DNA of 20,085 nucleotides from a virus. Each line of letters opens with the position of its first letter. The stretch's first letter is position 1. Where the stretch lies: positions 1 through 20,085 of the IMG/VR virus record IMGVR_UViG_3300031758_000725; one strand, written 5' to 3'. A program made the position numbers and the translations under genes. Shown here in pieces: positions 7,984-13,871 of the stretch. The notes below the pieces were generated by a model that had not been told where the DNA came from, ran no database searches, and worked only from the letters and a program-made list of their open reading frames with translations.

Positions 7984-8403
7984 TTACCACCCCGGACAGT
8001 TCCAACGTTTAAGTGATGCGGCTTTCCGGGTCGGACGACCTTTATCGTCTTTCAATGGCCCCGGGTTGCCCTCCATTCTGGCGCAGAACGAATCTTTGCG
8101 CGGCCCACCTTGCGGCTGAGGGGCTTTAAGATCGCTGCCAGTTGCACGATTATACTTCTCTCGACCCTTTTTTGTCAACCCCGCGCCTTGACTCGCCGGG
8201 AGCTTTTCACCCCGACCGATCGACAACGATACGCCGCCACCCCCAGCCTTCTTGACCGGGAGCTTACTGTACGCCTTTTTGCCCACATTGGACTCGGTGT
8301 ACTCGGCGGCTTTTGCGGGGGACATCCCTACGCGTTTGGCCACCTTTGGATCGTTCTCGACCGCTTTCATCAAGCGGAACTGGGCCTGAGACTTTGCGGG
8401 CAT
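7984..8403 (-). CDS. Basic conserved phage protein, 139 aa, apparently two modules
   Basis: The N-terminus MPAKSQAQFRLMKAVENDPK with MSPAKAAEYTESN resembles the small DUF3008-type phage and bacterial proteins. The C-terminal half has GLTKKGREKYNRATGSDLKA, then KDSFCARMEGNPGPLKDDKG and RPTRKAASLKRWNCPGW, which resembles another small basic module (DUF6321-like, from memory). A Gly/Lys linker separates them. The product is strongly basic with two cysteines near the C-terminal half. It starts 2 bases after the previous stop with no clear ribosome site, so translational coupling is likely. The function is unknown; DNA binding or packaging in the virion is inferred from charge and location only. 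Confidence 0.7.
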   Translation of the reverse strand: MPAKSQAQFRLMKAVENDPKVAKRVGMSPAKAAEYTESNVGKKAYSKLPVKKAGGGGVSLSIGRGEKLPASQGAGLTKKGREKYNRATGSDLKAPQPQGGPRKDSFCARMEGNPGPLKDDKGRPTRKAASLKRWNCPGW

Positions 8404-8405
8404 GT

Positions 8406-8690
8406 TCAGCCGCAGAAAATGGTGACCGCCGCAGCAGTGGGCAGGGTGACGTGGATGTTCGTAGTGAAACGAATGCCGTTGCCGGGAAGCAAAGTCGAAA
8501 ATGGGTTCGTCGGCGAGGCAGAAATGTTCACTCGCATAAGCACAGTGCCAGATGCCCCGCCGTCACGGAACACAATTTCTCCGGCTGTTCCACCTGTCAA
8601 CAACTGATAACCAGCAAGGTTGGTTGCGCCATCGTAGATCACCCCCGTCGTGTCCCTGTGTGCCGCGAATACGTTTGTCAAAGTGCTCAT
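8406..8690 (-). CDS. Small beta-rich structural-type protein, 94 aa
   Basis: Product begins MSTLTNVFAAHRDTTGVIYD and ends LPTAAAVTIFCG, with alternating hydrophobic residues and Gly/Thr turns consistent with a compact beta-sandwich. It has no signal peptide, membrane segment or charged DNA-binding patch. An AGGA site lies 8 bases before the ATG (ACAGGAATCATTATG). It is the first gene after the UUCG hairpin at 8709-8726, so its expression may be set by read-through of that element. Its place between capsid-associated genes and the gp4-like gene suggests a minor virion component, but the family is not recognised. Confidence 0.65.
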   Translation of the reverse strand: MSTLTNVFAAHRDTTGVIYDGATNLAGYQLLTGGTAGEIVFRDGGASGTVLMRVNISASPTNPFSTLLPGNGIRFTTNIHVTLPTAAAVTIFCG

Positions 8691-8708
8691 AATGATTCCT
8701 GTAAAGAA

Positions 8709-8726
8709 CGGGGGCCGAAGCCCCCG
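8709..8726 (-). terminator. UUCG-loop hairpin, likely intrinsic terminator or attenuator
   Basis: On the minus strand the RNA reads CGGGGGC-UUCG-GCCCCCG, a 7-bp perfect GC stem closed by a C(UUCG)G tetraloop, followed by UUCUUUAC, a reasonable U-rich tail. It lies 5 bases after the 256-residue gene stop and 18 bases before the 94-residue gene start. This is the stronger of the two such hairpins. It could end most transcripts from the capsid genes while letting some continue to the tail genes. Confidence 0.7.
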
Positions 8727-8731
8727 CCTTA

Positions 8732-9502
8732 TTAACAGACCCGACCGCCCTTTTTGAACGTTCCCGAGAGTTCGGAGATCGCCACAGGTTTGGAAGGGGC
8801 CTTTTTGGGCATTGCTACGGCGTGGCCGCTGCTGTTAACAGCTCCCCCCGTAGCGAAGTGCTTTTTTGTAGCACCGCCTTTTTTGTAGCCGCCAGCGTTG
8901 CTCATCTTGACGTCGCCCGTAGGAGCCGAATTGTGATTGGGTTTAGCGTCCACCACCTTTGTCGTCTTCTTGACCATCGTCTTGATGATACCACTCGCTG
9001 GCACCGAGCCGCCGCTCTTGAAGCCGCCTTGACCGTCCACCACGCCACCGGTCTTGTAGCCACCGGGCTTCGTGGACTTGGCGATACCGCCAGTCTTCAG
9101 ACCCTTGTGTGCCTTCGACGCGGGCATATCAGCGTGCTTCTCCAACGCTCCAGACACGTCGCCACCCTTTTTCATCATGGGACGACCCATGGGTGCGGCG
9201 GGCATCGGAGCGGCTGGACGACCCACTGCGGGTATACCACGAGCCGGAGCTGCGGGAGCACGCATTGGACGCTTGGAGGCCATAGCACGAGCAGCAGAGG
9301 GGTTACCCATCGGTGTGGTTGGCGTGGGTATACGAGACAAAGCGCCCATTACTCCCCCGTTCATCTTTTTTACCGGTTTGAACCCCTCTTTAGCGCCTTC
9401 GCTGTGCATACGCTTGAACGAAGCGGAACCGCCCGTCTTCAGCTTCAGCTCAACGGAAGGCTCAGTGGTCATCATTTTGACCATTGGTTTAAATTGACCC
9501 AT
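8732..9502 (-). CDS. Low-complexity basic protein with repeated [LMYF]K[TKS]GG motifs, 256 aa
   Basis: A Lys/Gly/Pro/Ala/Met-rich protein. The motif aromatic-or-aliphatic, Lys, Thr/Lys/Ser, Gly, Gly occurs seven times: LKTGG (21), MKKGG (110), LKTGG (135), YKTGG (149), FKSGG (161), YKKGG (206), FKKGG (249), with an FATGG variant at 216. Residues 60-110 are a Pro/Ala/Met-rich segment with almost no predicted structure. The C-terminus is KKGGRVC. A strong AAGGAG site is 8 bases before the ATG. I recall similar Gly-Gly basic proteins beside capsid genes in environmental phages but know of no assigned function. Disordered, nucleic-acid or capsid-lattice contacts are inferences. The UUCG hairpin follows it. 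Confidence 0.65.
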   Translation of the reverse strand: MGQFKPMVKMMTTEPSVELKLKTGGSASFKRMHSEGAKEGFKPVKKMNGGVMGALSRIPTPTTPMGNPSAARAMASKRPMRAPAAPARGIPAVGRPAAPMPAAPMGRPMMKKGGDVSGALEKHADMPASKAHKGLKTGGIAKSTKPGGYKTGGVVDGQGGFKSGGSVPASGIIKTMVKKTTKVVDAKPNHNSAPTGDVKMSNAGGYKKGGATKKHFATGGAVNSSGHAVAMPKKAPSKPVAISELSGTFKKGGRVC

Positions 9503-9514
9503 GATGTGATCTCC

Positions 9515-9964
9515 TTAAACTTTCTGAGCGTACACAACGGTCAGGCGGTAAACGCCTTGGGTCGTAACGATCGTGCCGTTAGGATCAACAGTTAAAACGA
9601 CGTTGACGTTTGTGCCTATATCTGCCATTGCCGCGAGTTGGGCAGTGGTAAATGTGGCTGCAAAACGACCGCCAGCGAAGACATCGGTAGAAGACACATA
9701 TTGTGTACCCGCCGCCGCAATTCCCACTGTCGCCGCAATAGCCGTAGCTGTACCGCCACCAACAACCTCGTCCACCATCGTATCAATGAAGATATTGATG
9801 ATTTGTGAACCTGCTGGAAGGACTTCGGTGACACTAGTAGCTGTACCTGCAGCAGCAGTCGTAACAGTAGCCGACTGCATCATGACGACGAATCCGCCGT
9901 CCACCGTGTCAGTCAACGCTGTAGAACCCGCACGCAGGGTAGAACCAAAATAGGTTTGTGCCAT
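9515..9964 (-). CDS. Small beta-rich virion-type protein, 149 aa
   Basis: Ala/Thr/Val/Gly-rich product beginning MAQTYFGSTLRAGSTALTDT and ending LTVVYAQKV. The alternating hydrophobic pattern with few charges suggests a beta-sandwich, as in head-decoration or tail-knob components. An AAGGAG site lies 7 bases before the ATG, immediately after the UUCG hairpin at 9984-10003. It follows the capsid gene directly, so a decoration or stabilising role is plausible. No named family is recognised. The start is clear and the gene is 12 bases from the next start, so it is coupled to the Lys-Gly-Gly protein. Confidence 0.68.
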   Translation of the reverse strand: MAQTYFGSTLRAGSTALTDTVDGGFVVMMQSATVTTAAAGTATSVTEVLPAGSQIINIFIDTMVDEVVGGGTATAIAATVGIAAAGTQYVSSTDVFAGGRFAATFTTAQLAAMADIGTNVNVVLTVDPNGTIVTTQGVYRLTVVYAQKV

Positions 9965-9983
9965 TGTCTTTCTCCTTAATGGA

Positions 9984-10003
9984 GCAGGGGCCGAAGCCCC
10001 CGC
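9984..10003 (-). terminator. UUCG-loop hairpin after the capsid gene
   Basis: On the minus strand the RNA reads GCGGGGGC-UUCG-GCCCCUGC, an 8-bp stem with one G-U pair and a C(UUCG)G tetraloop, only 6 bases after the major capsid gene stop. The following bases (UCCAUUAAGG) are a weak U-tract, so it is more likely an attenuator or an mRNA-stabilising 3' end than a full terminator. Its core GGGGGCUUCGGCCCC is identical to that of the hairpin at 8709-8726. Confidence 0.6.
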
Positions 10004-10009
10004 ATTGGT

Positions 10010-10924
10010 TTAGACGCCGGGGGTACCGTACATTGCGCGTGGATCTGTGAAACCGAGATCGTAACGCTCTGTCGCCTTGTAGCGCATAGAGTCGGTCTCG
10101 AAATCACCTTCCATCGTCTTCTCCAGAGCACGACGCATCATCAGCTTCATGCCTTCTGGAGCGTCGGTCTGGACCCACCACGCATTAGCGTTGGTCAAAC
10201 GGCTCAACACTGCAGCGCCTTCGTCCAACAGGCCGATAGACTTCACAGGGTTGATGTCGTTGTTGGTCGTACCGGCGCGGAGCACCGACTTGAGCAACAC
10301 TTCGGCTTGGAACACGTTGCCGGGAGCCACGACGAGTTGACGTGGGACCAGACGGATCTTCTTGCCGTTGTTGTCCACCGCTTGACGGATCTGGATCAAC
10401 ATCTGTTCCAGAGAAGTCTGGGACAGGTTGGCCGCAGTCGACAGCAAGTTGGAGAAAGTGCCGTTCACGATGGGGTGCGAAGCGGAGTTCAGTTGCACGC
10501 CGTCGCCGCCGGGATAGCTGGCGTTGAAAGCGCGGTTCAGAACGTTCGCAGCCAGCGTCTCTTTGGTCTCAATCAGGGATTGAGCCAAATGCTTGGCGTA
10601 CACTTGGCCGATACGGATGTGGTCGCCGTCTTCCACGAGCACTTTGGTCAACGCGAAGGCCAAGCCATACACGTTGTACACGTAGCGCTTCAGGAACAGC
10701 ACGCCGCCTTGCTGGTAGGACACTGGAGTGCCGTCCGGCAATTGGGGAGCCGCACCGAAACCGTACAGGACGGGTTCTTCGTGGTAGTTACGTGGAATGC
10801 CTTGTTCCTCGCGGAACACGCGTGACCACTCGTCTTTACGCTGTTCGTAGATACCGTCGAAGCACTCGTTCAGAATGGGTTCGACAATACTACGAAAGTC
10901 GGTACTGCGCATTGGAGCTGCCAT
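10010..10924 (-). CDS. Major capsid protein, HK97-fold-like, 304 aa
   Basis: Forms the icosahedral shell. The sequence begins MAAPMRSTDFRSIVEPILNE and has the features of Mu gpT-like HK97-fold capsid proteins: an early helical arm, ETKETLAANVLNRAFNASYP (136-155), the GGDGVQLNSASHP segment, a helix LEQMLIQIRQAVDNNGKKI, then RLVPRQLVVAPGNVFQAEVL with a following LKSVLRAGTTNNDIN, and a C-terminal domain with the TERYDLGFTDPRAMYG end. The 304-residue length fits the family. It has the best ribosome site in the window (AAGGAGG, 9 bases before the ATG), fitting high expression. It lies in the head module after the decoration-like gene and before a hairpin. The HK97 fold is inferred from pattern, not shown by a search. 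Confidence 0.85.
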   Translation of the reverse strand: MAAPMRSTDFRSIVEPILNECFDGIYEQRKDEWSRVFREEQGIPRNYHEEPVLYGFGAAPQLPDGTPVSYQQGGVLFLKRYVYNVYGLAFALTKVLVEDGDHIRIGQVYAKHLAQSLIETKETLAANVLNRAFNASYPGGDGVQLNSASHPIVNGTFSNLLSTAANLSQTSLEQMLIQIRQAVDNNGKKIRLVPRQLVVAPGNVFQAEVLLKSVLRAGTTNNDINPVKSIGLLDEGAAVLSRLTNANAWWVQTDAPEGMKLMMRRALEKTMEGDFETDSMRYKATERYDLGFTDPRAMYGTPGV

Positions 10925-10939
10925 GATTCACTCCCTCCT

Positions 10940-11509
10940 TTAGATAGCTGTACCAGCAGCAGGAGCAAACTGGTACTCACTGATGTTGGCGCGAACAATG
11001 ACGAATGCATCGCCCCATGCATTATCTGGGTAGGGTGCGATGTCCAAGATGCGCATTTGCGCCGAGTTGCCCGCACCGGCGAGGGTGGTGGACAGCGTGC
11101 ACTGCGACAGGCCGGTGGTGGTGGAACCAGCGGTGACGTTGCTCAGGTCAGCTTCGTCGCCGATGCTGGTCTGGGCCAGAGTGCCGTCGCTCTGGATTTC
11201 GTACACGATCTGCTGATCAGCGTAGAAATAGGCGACGATGTCGGTACCAGAGGTACTGGCGGGCCAGTAGTTGGAAACACGACGACGACCGGTAGTGTCA
11301 GTAAACTCGACACCAGCGAAGCCGCCGACGAAGGCTTGTCCAGCAGCTGCGGGTTCGATGACACCGCCAGTGACGTAACGCACTGGTTGACCTTTGAGAA
11401 TGTTCGAGCCGTAGCCCGACACGATGCCGCCAGTCAGCGCTTGAGCGCGATCCAAACCGGAAGGGTGGAAAGCGGGGCGCAGACCGAACGGAGCATTTGT
11501 TGCAGACAT
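10940..11509 (-). CDS. Head-decoration-like structural protein, 189 aa
   Basis: Starts MSATNAPFGLRPAFHPSGL and contains SGYGSNILKGQPVRYVTGG, FAGVEFTDTTGRRRVSNYWP and TDIVAYFYADQQIVYEIQSD, a set of blocks I recall from small virion proteins encoded immediately upstream of the major capsid gene in many environmental phages. The predicted structure is beta-rich with no charged DNA-binding patch. A GGAG site is 7 bases before the ATG. It is separated from the capsid gene by only 15 bases, which holds that gene's strong ribosome site. A capsid-surface or stabilising role is likely, though the exact position in the virion is not known. Confidence 0.75.
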   Translation of the reverse strand: MSATNAPFGLRPAFHPSGLDRAQALTGGIVSGYGSNILKGQPVRYVTGGVIEPAAAGQAFVGGFAGVEFTDTTGRRRVSNYWPASTSGTDIVAYFYADQQIVYEIQSDGTLAQTSIGDEADLSNVTAGSTTTGLSQCTLSTTLAGAGNSAQMRILDIAPYPDNAWGDAFVIVRANISEYQFAPAAGTAI

Positions 11510-11539
11510 AGTCTTACTCCAAAATTAAGTTCGTTTCCG

Positions 11540-12079
11540 TCACGCGAAATGCGGGACGGGCATGGGTTTGTCCAATTCCGCGATGCCTTCGCCCTCAATC
11601 TGACCAAGACGCTTGCCATTACTGTCGCGTCCCACTTGCTGCTCAGCTTGAATACGGATTTTGTCCGCCTCATCCTGAGGTGCGTGGTGGTGCAACTCCG
11701 CCATAATCTCCTGATATACATCCTCAGGAAGCTTGTACAGCAGCATTTCATTGCAAGCGATGAACCCAGTGTGCTCACCGGCTTTAACTTTGTAGTTCTC
11801 AAAGCCCGGAACATCTTCGACTTTTACTGGTTCATAACCCATGCGCAAGCGCTTGTGGATAGGGTCGTACCCATTGGTAGTTGAAAGCCAACATACGTGG
11901 AATCCCGGAATTGCCGGGGGTTTTGGAAGGGACTCTTGAATCCATTCCGATCTGAACATCCTACGACGTTCCTGCGCACTCGCCAGTTCTTCCGTTGCTG
12001 CGCCGCGTTGACTGTCCTGCTCTGCGCGGGACTCGCGACCACCAGCGGTAAGATTCTTTTTCAATCGATCGTCTCTCAT
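11540..12079 (-). CDS. Conserved hypothetical phage protein, 179 aa
   Basis: The N-terminus is charged (residues 1-50, many Arg, Glu and Lys), then PGFHVCWLSTTNGYDPIHKR (58-77) and MGYEPVKVEDVPGFE lead to EHTGFIACNEMLLYKLPEDV and YQEIMAELHHHAPQDE. The C-terminal 40 residues are charged and Gln-rich. This block pattern recurs, in my recollection, between scaffold and capsid genes in environmental phages, but no function is assigned. An AAGGGGA site lies 6 bases before the ATG. The WLSTTNGYDPIHKR part could be a fold contact with the capsid, but this is a guess. Confidence 0.7.
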   Translation of the reverse strand: MRDDRLKKNLTAGGRESRAEQDSQRGAATEELASAQERRRMFRSEWIQESLPKPPAIPGFHVCWLSTTNGYDPIHKRLRMGYEPVKVEDVPGFENYKVKAGEHTGFIACNEMLLYKLPEDVYQEIMAELHHHAPQDEADKIRIQAEQQVGRDSNGKRLGQIEGEGIAELDKPMPVPHFA

Positions 12080-12093
12080 GTGAATTCCCCTTA

Positions 12094-13092
12094 TTACTTG
12101 GTTTGCATGCGGTCGTATTCCGCATACTTACGAATCATCTTGTTGCGTTCGGTAAGATTATCCCACCGACCGGCCTCTTTGATCGCTTTAACACGCTCAG
12201 GCGACAATCGGAACTCGCCGGGACGAGCGCTCGATGTGTGTTCACGGCCTGAAGATGTTACCACGCTGCGGGGTCTCCGTTCTGACGATCGACTATTTGT
12301 TTCGCCATTGCCGCTATTATAACGGTGCGGCAAGTATTTTGTCAATCTATTATCCAGCTCTTCCCAGTACTCGGCGGTCTTGGGGTCCCAGCCCTCAGCC
12401 GTCAATTTCTCGTCGATCTTGGTGGCCACGGTCGAGTCCATGTCGTCCCCGTTCGGGTCGTACCAATCGTTCCGAGCCATCCAGTCGGAGGCGTGACGCT
12501 TGAGCAGGGGGTCCGGTGCCTTTGGCACTGAGTGCTTGGGTGAGTCGTTGCTCACAGCCTTTTTGCGCAGCGCCTCGAGCGCCTCCACCTGCCTTCGAGC
12601 CTCGTACCAAGCCTCCTGCGCCTCAACCGACGCACTACCGTCGGCCATTTCGGTCGCCTCTTTGATCTTCATCTTGGCATACTGCAGCCTCAAATGCCCA
12701 TCTTCGATCGCCTTGTCCAGTCGAGCAAGGTCCGAACCGGCTGTGCGCTTTTCGAGAACCGCAAGACGCTCGGCCATCTGCTCGTTCTGGCGTTTCAGCG
12801 AGTTAATCAGGTGGTTCGACTCGGTAGCTTTGGCCTTCTGGAGCTTCTTCTTGAGCTGTCGTTCATCTCGACGGGCCAGTCGGAGCGCTTCCCGTGCCGG
12901 ATCGGCGTCCGGAATATTGTCTCGGGGGTCGTCGTGGTCGTCGTCGATACTTCCACCGCTATTGTGGCCTTCACCATCGTCTCCAGCGGCTTCCGAAGTA
13001 CCTCCGGGTACCTCCTCGGGGGTCAGGAGGGCGACAGCGGAACCGTCCGCTTCCTCCGCGACCTGCAAGTCCATTTTGTCTTGGGGGTTCAT
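12094..13092 (-). CDS. Scaffold-like coiled-coil protein, 332 aa
   Basis: Residues 1-62 are acidic and disordered with an Asp-rich stretch (DDDHDDP). Residues about 66-180 form a long predicted coiled coil (LRLARRDERQLKKKLQKAKA and MAERLAVLEKRTAG). Residues 198-256 carry HASDWMARNDWYDPNGDDMD and AEGWDPKTAEYWEELDNRL, a block I recall in scaffolds of environmental phages. The basic C-terminus (residues 295-332, ERVKAIKEAGRWDN) could be a capsid-binding helix. Scaffolds guide capsid assembly and leave the head before packaging. The ATG overlaps the co-chaperonin stop by 4 bases (ATGA). Its place between portal and capsid fits. The function is inferred from order and architecture. Confidence 0.72.
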   Translation of the reverse strand: MNPQDKMDLQVAEEADGSAVALLTPEEVPGGTSEAAGDDGEGHNSGGSIDDDHDDPRDNIPDADPAREALRLARRDERQLKKKLQKAKATESNHLINSLKRQNEQMAERLAVLEKRTAGSDLARLDKAIEDGHLRLQYAKMKIKEATEMADGSASVEAQEAWYEARRQVEALEALRKKAVSNDSPKHSVPKAPDPLLKRHASDWMARNDWYDPNGDDMDSTVATKIDEKLTAEGWDPKTAEYWEELDNRLTKYLPHRYNSGNGETNSRSSERRPRSVVTSSGREHTSSARPGEFRLSPERVKAIKEAGRWDNLTERNKMIRKYAEYDRMQTK

Positions 13093-13529
13093 AGGAATGC
13101 CTTCACTTTCAAGGGATCCATTGTGACCTTCGCGATCACTTCATGGTCGTTAAACACGGAAAACAGCGCGGATTCGCCCAGCGAGGGGTCGCCGTAAGGC
13201 ACCTCCCAGCGGTCTCCACCCCATTTTGGCATGCGCACATAGTCGCCGACCTCGATCCAGTTGCCCTCGGGCCACGGTTCGAGTGTATCGCGTTTCTTGA
13301 AAGCTAACGGACCGATCGCGATGACTTTCGCCACCTGATTGTTCCATTTCTCGGTTTCCTTCGTCTCTTCTACGAGTACGATGCCGGACGATGTGACGGT
13401 CTTTCGAGTGGCACGCCACTGTACTAGAATACGTCCACCAACTGGCACTGCACCGGGTTCAACTGCGGGAAATGCTTCCTGCAACGCGGCTTCGTTCGAA
13501 GCCTCCGGTTGAGTGGTCTCACTCATCAT
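13089..13529 (-). CDS. GroES-like co-chaperonin, 146 aa
   Basis: A 28-residue Glu/Ala-rich extension precedes a Cpn10-type core. The mobile loop is TVTSSGIVLVEETKE with GIVL at residues 49-52, the tripeptide IVL being the part of GroES that docks to GroEL. VAKVIAIGP (67-75) and WIEVGDYVRMPKWGGDRWEV (91-110) match the beta-barrel, and FSVFNDHEVIAKV (123-135) matches the closing strand. No GroEL gene is in the window, so the protein would use the host GroEL, as T4 gp31 does to fold the capsid. An AAAGGA site precedes the ATG by 8 bases, and the start overlaps the previous gene by 11 bases. Residues 76-90 form a longer loop than in E. coli GroES. Family identification is strong by motif. Confidence 0.85.
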   Translation of the reverse strand: MMSETTQPEASNEAALQEAFPAVEPGAVPVGGRILVQWRATRKTVTSSGIVLVEETKETEKWNNQVAKVIAIGPLAFKKRDTLEPWPEGNWIEVGDYVRMPKWGGDRWEVPYGDPSLGESALFSVFNDHEVIAKVTMDPLKVKAFL

Positions 13530-13704
13530 TTTCAGGTTCCTTTAACAGGTCATTTAAGATTACCAGAGCTTCTGCAAGCCCTTGGTGCTGTCCTACCAAT
13601 CGTTGGTAGGTTTCGAAGTTAACGGCGTTACCATTAACTAACGACTGCGCGATCGTCTTTTGACGCGACTCGATAGCACCAATCAAGTCACCGACGTATC
13701 GCAT
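13519..13704 (-). CDS. Small helical protein, 61 aa
   Basis: A 61-residue mostly helical protein (MRYVGDLIGAIESRQKTIAQ start, LAEALVILNDLLKEPENDE end). The ATG overlaps the stop of the preceding small gene by one base (TAATG), and the preceding bases GAAGAAGAAAT give only a weak ribosome site, so translation is probably coupled. It ends inside the co-chaperonin start. There is no recognised family. Its invariable-looking place between portal and co-chaperonin suggests a minor head-assembly role, but nothing in the sequence proves this. Confidence 0.65.
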   Translation of the reverse strand: MRYVGDLIGAIESRQKTIAQSLVNGNAVNFETYQRLVGQHQGLAEALVILNDLLKEPENDE

Positions 13705-13871
13705 TATTTCTTCTTCGCTTGAGACAGCGCACCACCACCACGCTTGGGGGTGCTGGAGGTCTTCACGGGCTCTTTCGCGCCCAGCGAGGAACCGTCGAGC
13801 TTCGCGCCCATTGCGATGCGTTTATGGTAAGGCACGTCTTGGCCCATTTGGGATTGATCAGAAGTTGCCAT
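13704..13871 (-). CDS. Small basic protein overlapping the portal stop, 55 aa
   Basis: This short gene encodes MATSDQSQMGQDVPYHKRIA, then a Ser/Lys/Pro/Gly-rich, basic C-terminus ending TPKRGGGALSQAKKK. Its start lies 14 bases inside the portal gene and its GGAGG ribosome site (GGAGGCCAAAATG) lies within the last portal codons. Its TAA overlaps the next ATG by one base (TAATG). The good ribosome site and the coupled stop-start make it a likely real gene despite its length. Basic, flexible composition resembles the Lys-Gly-Gly protein downstream. No function can be assigned. Confidence 0.7.
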   Translation of the reverse strand: MATSDQSQMGQDVPYHKRIAMGAKLDGSSLGAKEPVKTSSTPKRGGGALSQAKKK

